Positions 55,744-64,000 are shown, counted from the stretch's first letter. The stretch is DNA of 64,000 bases from Chitinophagaceae bacterium (GCA_019638595.1 JAHBTJ010000012.1:124001-188000); one strand, 5' to 3'. The notes: generated from the sequence alone by a model not told the origin. A program made the numbers and translations.

Positions 55744-58122
55744 CTATTCCGCCCGCAATGCCTTCACCGGGTTCGCCATCGCCGCTTTTATTGATTCATA
55801 GCTTATCGTTATCCATGCTATTGCCAGTGCGCCCAGCGATGCAAGAAGGAATATCCACCAGCTTAGCTCAACATGGTATGCAAATCCCTGCAACCATTGG
55901 CTGATGGCGATCCACGCAAGCGGTACTGCTATCAGCACAGCGATCAATATTAATTTTGTAAAGCCAGTGGAAAGCATATACACAATGCCGAAAACAGATG
56001 AGCCCAATACTTTCCGCACACCGATCTCCTTAGTGCGCTGCTCAGACATGAATGCCGACAAACCGTATAAGCCCATGCAGGAAATAAAAATGGCCAGTAT
56101 GGCGAATACATTGAACAGGCTGCCCATCTGCTGCTCCCCTTTATACGAGTTAGCGAGATCCTGGTCAACAAACCCATACGAAAAAGGATAGGCAGGATTA
56201 AGATCCTTACTTATTTTTTCCAGGGCGTTGATCGTTGCTTCGGTAGCGCCGGGTTTGGTTCGTATAGTAACAATCCCACCCCACCGGTTGAGGCGGATAA
56301 TTAATGGCTCAACAGCTTGTTGTATAGGCTTGAAATTAAAATCCTTTGCAACGCCTACAATTGTACCCCTGCTACCCCACAATGCAAGAGGCTTCCCGAT
56401 AGCATCAGAAGGTTTTTTTATACCCATCACCTGCAGCGCTTTTTCATTGACGACATAATTCCCTGAATCACCTTTAAAGTCTCTTGAAAATGCCCTGCCG
56501 GCGGCTAATTTCAACTGGTATACATCAAAGAAATCCTCATTCACATCCAGGTTGGGAAAAATGACCTGGTTATTCGGGTCTTTGCCCCCCCAGTCCACAT
56601 CAACAGTTCCGGAATTAAGATTTACCGGCAAATCTCCTGAAACAGCAAAATCGCTGGTAAGCGGGCTCTGCTTTAATGCGGCTTTTAACGCATCCTGCCT
56701 GCTCCACATATCACCTGTCATCGGCATATACATCAGGTTAGATTTATCAAACCCTATATTCATGCTCTTAATAAACCGCAACTGGTTATATACAATTGCT
56801 GTTCCTGCCAGTAATACGATAGACACTACAAACTGGAGCACCACAAGCCCGTTCCGGAAAATGCGATTACCGCCCATTGTTTTCACATTTCCTTTCAGCA
56901 CTTTTACCGGCTTAAAACCGGAAAGGAACAGGGCCGGATAGCTGCCGGAAAAGATGCCGGTCAATAATGCAATAGCAATAAGACCTGTTACAACTTTTCC
57001 ATCCAGTATATTAATAGAAAGTGTTTTACCGGCAAGGTGATTGAATGCCGGCAACAGCAGCCACACTAAACCTACAGCAATTACCAGTGCCAGGAAAGAT
57101 ATCAGCATTGACTCGCCTAAAAACTGGCCGATAAGCTGGCTGCGGCCCGCGCCTATCACTTTTCTTAATCCTACTTCCTTAGCACGTCGTGCAGATCTTG
57201 CCGTAGCCAGGTTCATAAAATTAATACAGGCCACCACCAGTATAAAAATGGCCACCACGAAAAAAATATTTACATACTGTATATTGCCATGCCCTTCCAT
57301 ATCTGCCTGCAGCTTCGAATGCAGGTGAATATCTGCCAGGGGTTGTAAGTGAAAACTAACATTCTTCAACACTTTTTCATCCACATGCTCCTTATATATT
57401 TTATCTAATTGCCCTTCTACATTTGCCAGTCCGGCGCCGGCAGCATTAAGCCCTTTATCCAGCCTGACATAATTGTAAAAATTGAAATTATCCCAGCGGT
57501 TATTTTTAAGGTCACCGTTTGTTTGTGCTATGGCAGACATCGGCATCAGGAAATCAAACTGCAGGTGCGAGTTGGCGGGAATATTTTCCAGCACACCTGT
57601 TACGGTAACATTATCCTTATTATCCATACGCAATATCTTACCCAACGGGTCTTCATTACCAAAATATTTTTTTGCCATATCTTCTGTCAGCAAAACAGCG
57701 TCCGGGCGGTTTAACGCGGTGGCTGCATTTCCTTTCAGCAGCCTGAACGAAAAAAAGTTCAGCACGTTGGAATCTACATTGAAGGTTCGTTTTTCCTCAA
57801 ATTTTTTTAACCCCATTTCAAAAACATGAGTAGTGGTATAACTGAAACGGACAAAATCCTTGACCGCGGGTATTTTCATTTTCAGTTCCGGGGGCATCGC
57901 CGCGGGATTCACCGCTGCTTTAAAGCCATTAAAATCTACCGTAATCCGGTAAATATCATCAGCATTTTTGTGAAACCGGTCGTAGCTCAGCTCATGCTGC
58001 ACCCACAATAAAATAAATATGCTGCATGCCATACCGATGGATAATCCTGCAATATTTATAAAAGCAAAAGCCTTGTGGCGGGCAATATTCCTGAATGCGA
58101 TTTTTAAATAATTTTTAAACAT
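55744..58122 (-). CDS. MacB/FtsX-family ABC permease, array member 17
   Basis: 792 residues, start MFKNYLKIAFRNIARHK. Canonical: coupling loops KEVGLRKVIGA and KEIGVRKVLGS, TM4 end GSYPA, QLKLAAGRAFSRDFKGDSGN in the second periplasmic domain. Its upstream side is unusual: the antitoxin start lies 19 bp away on the other strand, so the heptad leader and repeat found at other members are gone. Any promoter must lie inside the toxin-antitoxin genes or be lost. Confidence 0.93.
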   Translation of the reverse strand: MFKNYLKIAFRNIARHKAFAFINIAGLSIGMACSIFILLWVQHELSYDRFHKNADDIYRITVDFNGFKAAVNPAAMPPELKMKIPAVKDFVRFSYTTTHVFEMGLKKFEEKRTFNVDSNVLNFFSFRLLKGNAATALNRPDAVLLTEDMAKKYFGNEDPLGKILRMDNKDNVTVTGVLENIPANSHLQFDFLMPMSAIAQTNGDLKNNRWDNFNFYNYVRLDKGLNAAGAGLANVEGQLDKIYKEHVDEKVLKNVSFHLQPLADIHLHSKLQADMEGHGNIQYVNIFFVVAIFILVVACINFMNLATARSARRAKEVGLRKVIGAGRSQLIGQFLGESMLISFLALVIAVGLVWLLLPAFNHLAGKTLSINILDGKVVTGLIAIALLTGIFSGSYPALFLSGFKPVKVLKGNVKTMGGNRIFRNGLVVLQFVVSIVLLAGTAIVYNQLRFIKSMNIGFDKSNLMYMPMTGDMWSRQDALKAALKQSPLTSDFAVSGDLPVNLNSGTVDVDWGGKDPNNQVIFPNLDVNEDFFDVYQLKLAAGRAFSRDFKGDSGNYVVNEKALQVMGIKKPSDAIGKPLALWGSRGTIVGVAKDFNFKPIQQAVEPLIIRLNRWGGIVTIRTKPGATEATINALEKISKDLNPAYPFSYGFVDQDLANSYKGEQQMGSLFNVFAILAIFISCMGLYGLSAFMSEQRTKEIGVRKVLGSSVFGIVYMLSTGFTKLILIAVLIAVPLAWIAISQWLQGFAYHVELSWWIFLLASLGALAIAWITISYESIKAAMANPVKALRAE

Positions 58123-58141
58123 TTCTTTATATTTTTACACT

Positions 58142-58339
58142 ATGATATCACAAAAACTGACCGACCTTCAATTAGAACTATTAAAAGTTTATTCGTTTCA
58201 ACCAAACGAGGAAGACCTGCTTGCCATAAAACAAATGCTGGCAAAATACTTCTCCGATAAGTTGCTTTCCAAAATAGACACTGTCACTACCGACAACAAC
58301 ATTTCTGAACAAGACTTAGACAAATGGCTTGATGAATAA
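58142..58339 (+). CDS. Antitoxin of a PIN-toxin pair
   Basis: 65 residues, MISQKLTDLQLELLKVYSFQ to EQDLDKWLDE. Resembles the small antitoxins (type QLELLKVY ... DLDKWL) found before PIN-family toxins in Bacteroidota and cyanobacteria; the family is recognised from memory of the type, not from a search. Its stop overlaps the toxin start by 8 nt, as usual for such operons. It diverges from permease 17 with a 19-bp gap and reads against the array direction. No clear promoter fits in the gap. Antitoxins of this kind usually autoregulate their operon. Confidence 0.75.
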   Translation: MISQKLTDLQLELLKVYSFQPNEEDLLAIKQMLAKYFSDKLLSKIDTVTTDNNISEQDLDKWLDE

Positions 58340-58759
58340 GCTGCGATTGATTTTAGACACCAACATTTTTTTGGTATCCTTGCGCCCCGCTACAAATACC
58401 ATTGGATTTATCAATCCTTGATGCAGAATAAATATGAGTTGTCATTATCAAACGAAATTTTAACTGAATACCAGGAACAAATCGTTTTCCGTTATGGATT
58501 AACCCAAACCGATGCGCTCCTTGACTTTCTTCTACTTTTACCCAACGTTATTTTCACCGACCCATCTTATCATTGGCACCTTATAACAAATGACGAAGAC
58601 GATAATAAATTTGTAGACTGCTATATTGCCAGTCGCGCAGATTATATTATCAGCAACGATAAACACTTTCACCAAATAAAGAACAATCCTTTCCCCCCTG
58701 TTTCTGTTCTTAATTACAAAGAGTTTGAGGCTCGTTATCACCATTCGTTTTCTGTTTAA
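58332..58759 (+). pseudogene. PIN-domain toxin gene, frameshifted
   Basis: From ATG 58332 the first frame reads [19 protein letters not shown] and soon meets a stop (TGA 58419-58421). The protein continues in another frame as [20 protein letters not shown] to the stop at 58759. One base appears to be missing in the C4 run at 58385-58388; an added C restores about 143 residues. The rebuilt protein has the PIN acidic residues: Asp in LDTN, Glu in LSNEILTEY, Asp in DDNKFVDCY and SNDKHF. PIN toxins are usually RNases. Either the toxin is inactivated or this is a homopolymer sequencing error. Confidence 0.75.
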
Positions 58760-58766
58760 CCAACAC

Positions 58767-58793
58767 TTACGCTGTTCTCAAGCTCTTCATCCC
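58767..58793 (-). pseudogene. Relic of a permease 3' end
   Basis: Minus strand reads in frame ..MKSLRTA and a TAA stop, matching the PVKSLRTE end of the permeases with two changes. It lies 37 bp beyond the intact stop of permease 18. Possibly the scar of a lost array member whose place was taken by the toxin-antitoxin pair. Short, so uncertain. Confidence 0.35.
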
Positions 58794-58829
58794 GATATTC
58801 GCTTCGCTTCACCGGAGCCAGCGTATTAC

Positions 58830-61226
58830 TCACTCCGTTCTTAGCGACTTCACCGGGTTCGCCACTGCCGCTTTTATCGCCTGGAAGCTCACTGTTAATA
58901 ATGTAATCATAATTGCTCCGGCTACTGCCGCCGCAAATACCCACCATGATATGCCCACACGATAATCATACTGTTGCAACCAGCCATGCAAATAGTAGTA
59001 TGCAACGGGAATGGCGATGATGCAGGAAATACCAACCAGTATCACAAAGTCCTTTGACAACAGTGTCCATAAATTAAAAACGGATGCACCAACGATTTTT
59101 CGAATACCAATCTCTTTGGTACGCTGCTCTGCCATAAAAGAAGCCAGCCCGAATAAGCCTAAACAGCTAATAATAATAGCAAGTATGGCAAAAAGGCGGG
59201 CAGCTTCGCCCACCTTTTCTTCAATGGCAAACTTTTTGGCATACTCCTGATCAGCAAACTTGTAATCAAATGGCGCTGCGGGAATTAACTGCTTAAATAC
59301 CTTTTCTACTATGGCTAATGATTCAGAAGTGCTTTTCTGTGGATTCAATTTTAAATTGATAACATTTACATTATCATTGGTTAAAAGATATACAGCTTGT
59401 TTTACCGGCTGATAAGGTGATGACATTACCATATCTTTTACTACACCTACTATAGTTAAAGCTGCTGCTTCCGGCCCATCGCCCCAGCGAACAATTTTGC
59501 CAACAGGATCCTGTATGTTCATGAACTTAATAGCAGCCTCATTTACGATCAGCGAAGCGCTGTCACCTTTAAAATCACGTGAGAAATCACGCCCTTCCTT
59601 TATTTCAAAACCAACGGTTTTTCCATATTCCGCAGTAACCCAAAACGTGGCAAAATCAGTATCCAGGTTTGGATCTTTGCCTTCCCAGTTAAAGCCCCCG
59701 CTATTGCTCCATACATTTGTAACCGGGCTGGATGATTCTGACATTTCCACAATAGCATTTTGCTTTTTCAATTCCGCACGAAGTATATCATACTTTCCAT
59801 AAAAATCAGGCGTTTGCATCATGACCATTACAAGATTATTCCTGTCGTATCCTACCGGGCGATCTTTAGTATGTTGTATCTGCTGATATACGATGATCGT
59901 ACAAATGATCAAAGCAACAGATACAGAGAATTGTGTTACCACTAAAACTTTTCTTGGCAGAGCCGCAAGCCTGCCGGCTTTAAAAGTTCCTTTCAATACT
60001 TTCACCGGTTGAAAAGAGGAGAGATAAAATGCAGGATAACTGCCGGCAATCAGTCCTGTAATAACGGTAAAACTTAAACCAGCCAGCCAGAACCATCCAT
60101 TACCCCACAAAATGTCCATTCGTGCATCCACCACCTGGTTAAACCATGGCAATGTTAGCTTTGCAAGTAAAATAGAGAGAACAAATGCAATAAAAGAAAC
60201 GAGAACCGATTCGCAAAGAAATTGCCTGATTAACTGTATGCGATCAGAACCGATTGTTTTGCGTATCCCTACTTCTTTTGCTCTTTTTTCCGAACGGGCT
60301 GTGCTCAGGTTCATAAAATTGATGCATGCAAGCAGCAATACAAAAACCCCAATAATGCCAAACATCCACACATATTCTATTCTCCCTCCGGCTTGTATGC
60401 CCTCTTTCCATGAAAAGCGCAGGCGCCAGTCTTTCATAGGATGCAGGAAGATGCGGGCATTGAATTTCTTTTCATCATCTGACACTTTATTCAGCTTTGC
60501 TTTTTCAATTCTCCGGTTAACAGAAGCAAAATCCGTATTATCATTTATCTGCGCAAAACACTGGAAAGAATTATTGCCCCATTGTGTCGCCGCCTGTGTA
60601 AGCCAGCCTTCGGAAGTTTTATACAAATCCCAGGGAGCAATAAACTTCAGTTCCCGGAAAGTTGTACTGTAGGGCAAGTCTTCAAATACACCTGTAACTT
60701 TTACATTCAGCTTGTTGTCAATTTTCATTGGCTGATCCATAGGATCTGCATCACCAAAGAAAGCTTTAGCCGTGCTTTCAGAGATAAGAATACTATTGGG
60801 GTTCGTCAATCCATCGGCAGAACCTTTTACTATTTTTAAAGACAGGATATGCGGCCCGTCTTTATCAATATAAATACCGTTCTTATACAAATGCTTATTG
60901 TCCTTACTCAGCATGTGATCGCCCTGCCAGGAAGCCATAGCAAGATATTTGAAATCGCTGCCATAGCTGTTACGCAATTCTTCTCCCAACGGTAAAGGCA
61001 GGGCTTGCCCCGTATAAACATTACCATTCCATGTTTGGTGTTGTTGCACCTGGGCTACCCGGTTGTAATTAGTATGATAGGTATCAAATGTAAGTTCATC
61101 CCATATCCATAAACCGATTAATATGGCCACCGCCATACCAATAGCAAGCCCGCTGATATTGATGAAAGAGGATTTCCTGTTCTTCAATAAATTCCGCCAG
61201 GTGATCTTAAAATAGTTTTTTATCAT
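58830..61226 (-). CDS. MacB/FtsX-family ABC permease, array member 18
   Basis: 798 residues from ATG 61226 (MIKNYFKITWRNLLKNR). The frame opens at 61268, but the 14 extra codons are heptad leader. Coupling loops KEVGIRKTIGS and KEIGIRKIVGA, TM4 end GSYPA. Paralogue of member 4 (GSDFKYLAMAS, SSSPVTNVWSNSGGFNWEGK, FDYKFADQEYAKKF) and shares KDWRLR with member 15. TM7 has PVAYYYLHGWLQQYDYRVG in place of PVAWW. The 3' side holds the permease relic and the frameshifted toxin gene. Confidence 0.93.
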   Translation of the reverse strand: MIKNYFKITWRNLLKNRKSSFINISGLAIGMAVAILIGLWIWDELTFDTYHTNYNRVAQVQQHQTWNGNVYTGQALPLPLGEELRNSYGSDFKYLAMASWQGDHMLSKDNKHLYKNGIYIDKDGPHILSLKIVKGSADGLTNPNSILISESTAKAFFGDADPMDQPMKIDNKLNVKVTGVFEDLPYSTTFRELKFIAPWDLYKTSEGWLTQAATQWGNNSFQCFAQINDNTDFASVNRRIEKAKLNKVSDDEKKFNARIFLHPMKDWRLRFSWKEGIQAGGRIEYVWMFGIIGVFVLLLACINFMNLSTARSEKRAKEVGIRKTIGSDRIQLIRQFLCESVLVSFIAFVLSILLAKLTLPWFNQVVDARMDILWGNGWFWLAGLSFTVITGLIAGSYPAFYLSSFQPVKVLKGTFKAGRLAALPRKVLVVTQFSVSVALIICTIIVYQQIQHTKDRPVGYDRNNLVMVMMQTPDFYGKYDILRAELKKQNAIVEMSESSSPVTNVWSNSGGFNWEGKDPNLDTDFATFWVTAEYGKTVGFEIKEGRDFSRDFKGDSASLIVNEAAIKFMNIQDPVGKIVRWGDGPEAAALTIVGVVKDMVMSSPYQPVKQAVYLLTNDNVNVINLKLNPQKSTSESLAIVEKVFKQLIPAAPFDYKFADQEYAKKFAIEEKVGEAARLFAILAIIISCLGLFGLASFMAEQRTKEIGIRKIVGASVFNLWTLLSKDFVILVGISCIIAIPVAYYYLHGWLQQYDYRVGISWWVFAAAVAGAIMITLLTVSFQAIKAAVANPVKSLRTE

Positions 61227-61260
61227 AGTCTTGTAATTTCTGATATATGATTTAGTGATT
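61227..61260 (-). repeat. Heptad-periodic leader of permease 18
   Basis: AATCACT, AAATCAT, ATATCAG, AAATTAC, then AAGACT directly before ATG. Confidence 0.5.
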
Positions 61261-61474
61261 AGCCTCATCCTCTTATCCTTCTCCTACAGAGAAGGACGGC
61301 ACGGCAGAACAAGTCCAAACTATATATCTACCACATCAACGATATAACATATCCAAACAATTCGTTTAATATTCGCTCACACTTTTACTTTCACAACCTC
61401 CCTCCATTACATTTCATCAACCTCTTTGAACTTAGGCACCCCTCGCCCCCTGGGGAGAGGGGCCGGGGGTGAGG
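61261..61474. repeat. REPIN-like element between permeases 18 and 19
   Basis: The simplest complete copy. Left arm AGCCTCATCCTC...CCTTCTCCTACAGAGAAGG...GGCAC (61260-61304), type I spacer, right arm GGCACCCCTCGCCCCCTGGG to GGGGGTGAGGGCT (61435-61474). The two arms are the same REP sequence in opposite orientation. No inserts. A useful reference copy. Confidence 0.8.
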
Positions 61475-61475
61475 G

Positions 61476-63914
61476 CTACTCGCTCCGCAACGCCTTCACC
61501 GGATTTGCCATTGCCGCCTTTATTGCCCGGAAGCTTACTGCAAGCAAAGCCACTAGTATCGCTATGCTTCCGGCAAGTGCAAACATCCACCATTTCATTT
61601 CTGTACGATACGCAAAACCCTGCAGCCACTTATTCATAAACCACCAGGCTATTGGTGAAGCGATCAGAATAGCGATGATCACCAATTGTATAAAATGTTG
61701 AGATAACAATATTGCCACCTGCCATACAGATGCACCCATTACTTTCCGGATACCGATTTCTTTGGTTCTTTGCGCTGTACTGTGAAAAATAAGCCCCAAT
61801 ACGCCCAGTCCGGATAAGATCAGCATAATTGTCCCAAATACGCTGATCAAAGCCTGTTGTTTGTATTCCGAATTATATAGCTGCTTTACGGCTTCATCTA
61901 CCCATATTGCTTCTAACGGTCTGCCGGGGAACAGCTTATCCCAGGCGGACTGTAACCCGGCTAATACCTGCTTTTGTTTTTGCGGATGTATCCTTATATA
62001 AATACCGCCATTGTCTAAGTTGTCGAGCAACATAATCACTGTAGGGTCAAGCGTAAGATGAAGCGACCTGGCATAAAAATCCTCGATAATCCCTATCGGG
62101 TTCATATCAGTTCCGGGAATAGGCGTATTTATGGCAGTTACCCCCAGCAATTGTGCTGTGGATTTTGTAATTATTACATTCTCAAGATGCTTCTCTGACG
62201 TGTTGTGCAGTTGCTTATGCTCATTATTTTTTTCTTCCGGGCCGGCATTGCTACGGTCTGCCCCATATTGTTTGGAGGGATAGCGTCCATCTAAAAATTT
62301 GAGTTCCATCGTTCTTGCGAAATCCAGGTCAGACAAACCCACACGCAATGAAATTTCCTGTGTTGGATTTTTAGGATTTTTAATTGTCGTTCCTCCAAAA
62401 AAGTCATCTATGGGATTCCATATAGAAACACCTACTGACAATACGCCGGGTATTTTATTTAATTCATCTTTTAAAACGGGCATCGCCTTCAACCGGCCTG
62501 AAGGTTTTATATAAAGCAGGTTCTCTTTGTTATAGCCCAGCTCTTTATTATTAATAAATTGTATTTGGCTGTTCACAACAATAAATGACACCAATACAAC
62601 AATAGCAACCACAAATTGTACTACCACAAGTCCTTTCCGCAACCGGTCAGTATTAAACAATGAGCGTAGGGAAAGCCTGTTCCGCAGCGCGTCTGAAGGA
62701 TTTAGCCCTGACATTACCCAGGCCGGGTATATACCCGTAACAACACTTAATATGCAAATGCCAAGTATCGTAAATATCAGGAAGTGTAGCTTCGATTGTA
62801 AAGTATAAGTCAGCCTGTGCTCAAGGAATCTTTCAGTTGCAGGCAACATCATGAAGTAAAGTACTATGGCCGCAATGGCAGATATAGAAAAGAACAAGAA
62901 GGATTCAATAAGAAATTGCTTTACAATTTTTTTTCTACCTGCTCCCAGTATTTTTCTGATGCCCGTTTCCTTTAATCGCCTGAGCGATTGCGCTGTATTT
63001 AAATTAATGAAATTGATACATCCGATGGCCAACAATAAAATGCCGACGGCAGAAAATACAACAAGATTGATCTTTTTGCCTTTTACTTTGAGGCTGGTAT
63101 CAAAATCAGCATCCAGGTATACATCCTGTATGGGCTGAAATGAAAACGTTATCACTCCGGGTTTTTCGTCCATGTGACTGGTATACCAGTTGTTTACCTT
63201 TTCGGCGAACAAAGATGCATTCGTTCCTTCTTTTAACTGGTAATATACTGTTTGGGCTATGGAGCCTTTTCTCTTCACGAGGTATTGAGGGCTGTTTGCA
63301 CTAAGTATTATTGCGTCGGCTCTTAAATGGGTATTGGGGGGAATATCGTTAATAACTGCTGTGATAAGATATTCTGTAGTATCTCCAGACATAGAGGAGA
63401 TGTCATAAATAGTTTTGCCAACGGGGTTTTCGTTCCTGAAATATTTGTCTTTCAGAGACATTGCCACTGCTATATTGCGGACACCGGGCACATAAGGAAT
63501 GGACTTACCGTTAACTGAATTGATATCAAACATGGAGATAAAGGAGGTATCAACACTCAATGCTTCTATAAAAAAGGATTGACCGGATGATATTTCCGGT
63601 TTAATGTAAAGGCTCACTTGCGAAACTGATGAAAAAGCCTGTACTTCCGGGAACCTGCTTTCTATTTCGGTACCCAATGCGACAGGCGTAAAAGGCATTT
63701 TTGTCTCTACATCATTAATAGTAATCGTCTGGTTGGCTTTATATAAACTCCTGCTGTTTTTCCAGAAAGTATCATAAGAAAGCTCATCAAAAACAACGGT
63801 AAAGATCAGCAGGAATGCACTCAATCCGAGCGTTATACCCAGCGCGCTGATAACGGAGAATGACCTGTTCCCGGTTATATTACGCCAAGCTGTTTTGAAG
63901 TAATTGTTTAGCAT
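61476..63914 (-). CDS. MacB/FtsX-family ABC permease, array member 19
   Basis: 812 residues from ATG 63914 (MLNNYFKTAWRNITGNR); a TTG three codons upstream is not preferred. Coupling loops KETGIRKILGA and KEIGIRKVMGA, TM4 end GIYPA. The second periplasmic domain has a distinctive charged insert, SKQYGADRSNAGPEEKNNEH, before LENVIITKSTAQLLGV. By eye the transmembrane middle is nearest to member 3. TM7 has PIAWWFMNKWLQGFAYRTE. First complete array gene at the right edge; repeat DNA beyond it suggests the array continues. Confidence 0.93.
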   Translation of the reverse strand: MLNNYFKTAWRNITGNRSFSVISALGITLGLSAFLLIFTVVFDELSYDTFWKNSRSLYKANQTITINDVETKMPFTPVALGTEIESRFPEVQAFSSVSQVSLYIKPEISSGQSFFIEALSVDTSFISMFDINSVNGKSIPYVPGVRNIAVAMSLKDKYFRNENPVGKTIYDISSMSGDTTEYLITAVINDIPPNTHLRADAIILSANSPQYLVKRKGSIAQTVYYQLKEGTNASLFAEKVNNWYTSHMDEKPGVITFSFQPIQDVYLDADFDTSLKVKGKKINLVVFSAVGILLLAIGCINFINLNTAQSLRRLKETGIRKILGAGRKKIVKQFLIESFLFFSISAIAAIVLYFMMLPATERFLEHRLTYTLQSKLHFLIFTILGICILSVVTGIYPAWVMSGLNPSDALRNRLSLRSLFNTDRLRKGLVVVQFVVAIVVLVSFIVVNSQIQFINNKELGYNKENLLYIKPSGRLKAMPVLKDELNKIPGVLSVGVSIWNPIDDFFGGTTIKNPKNPTQEISLRVGLSDLDFARTMELKFLDGRYPSKQYGADRSNAGPEEKNNEHKQLHNTSEKHLENVIITKSTAQLLGVTAINTPIPGTDMNPIGIIEDFYARSLHLTLDPTVIMLLDNLDNGGIYIRIHPQKQKQVLAGLQSAWDKLFPGRPLEAIWVDEAVKQLYNSEYKQQALISVFGTIMLILSGLGVLGLIFHSTAQRTKEIGIRKVMGASVWQVAILLSQHFIQLVIIAILIASPIAWWFMNKWLQGFAYRTEMKWWMFALAGSIAILVALLAVSFRAIKAAMANPVKALRSE

Positions 63915-63940
63915 ACAATGCAATTGTTGATTTACAATTT
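63915..63940 (-). repeat. Heptad-periodic leader of permease 19
   Basis: AAATTGT, AAATCAA, CAATTGC, ATTGT before ATG; nearly the same as the leader of permease 10. Confidence 0.5.
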
Positions 63941-63941
63941 A

Positions 63942-64000
63942 AACCTCTCCCCCCTACAGCCGGCACGCTTTTATCGCTCTCCTCGCTACGGAGAGGGACG
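63942..64000. repeat. REPIN-like left arm cut by the window edge
   Basis: CCTCTCCCCCCTACAGCCGG with a second hairpin CTCTCCTCGCTACGGAGAG (63977-63995), the usual left-arm sequence after a permease start. Confidence 0.6.

Noticed and set aside
58383-58390. Programmed frameshift in the PIN toxin gene
   Set aside because: A C4 run is a poor slippery site and there is no evident stimulatory structure. A point deletion or sequencing error is simpler.
7412-64000. CRISPR array
   Set aside because: Repeats are long, palindromic and separated by whole genes. There are no uniform short spacers and no cas genes.
7412-64000. Integron-like cassette array with attC sites 3' of each gene
   Set aside because: The gene-plus-palindrome order is reminiscent, but no attC core pair (RYYYAAC/GTTRRRY) could be matched in the arms, there is no integrase, and the hairpins fit REP sequences better.

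Overview
The window looks like a Bacteroidota chromosome, most likely family Chitinophagaceae. The evidence is a type IX secretion C-terminal sorting domain, TAnnTTTG-type -7 promoter elements, an adjacent co-oriented pyrG and yidC, a DUF6786-type lipoprotein, and above all a long run of roughly 800-residue MacB/FtsX-type ABC permeases of the kind this phylum often duplicates. I saw no rRNA, tRNA, CRISPR array, transposase or integrase.

Region 1 (1-7223) is housekeeping and metabolism: the 5' part of yidC (minus, running off the left edge), pyrG (minus), a regulatory-looking gap with a terminator and a possible tiny lipoprotein ORF, an IscS-type cysteine desulfurase (plus), then a DUF6786 lipoprotein followed by a fumarylacetoacetate-hydrolase-family enzyme (minus, probably one transcript).

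Region 2 (7224-64000, continuing past the right edge) is dominated by 19 intact permease genes, all on the minus strand, all 784-826 residues, with no ATPase gene among them. The array is interrupted twice. At 26.5-30.4 kb there is a secreted RCC1-repeat protein (plus) and a Gfo/Idh/MocA oxidoreductase (minus). At 58.1-58.8 kb there is an antitoxin/PIN-toxin pair (plus) whose toxin is frameshifted.

The array is built from recurring modules. Most permeases carry next to their 3' end a repeat made of two inverted REP-like hairpins around a conserved spacer of about 130-150 bp (REPIN-like). Most have a 5' leader with 7-nt periodicity that abuts the start codon. Neighbouring genes share near-identical 3' ends even when the gene bodies differ, and one 184-bp spacer tract occurs identically in two places 11 kb apart. 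Small GC-rich palindromes are inserted into these modules. Together this suggests a permease cassette array shaped by REPIN-associated duplication and gene conversion.

Two members (starting at 26249 and 52613) have a different leader: a sigma-54-like -24/-12 element and, about 51 bp upstream, two 16-bp dyads exactly 21 bp apart. This implies individual control of at least two members. How the 19 permeases obtain an ATPase, and what they act on, cannot be read from this window.
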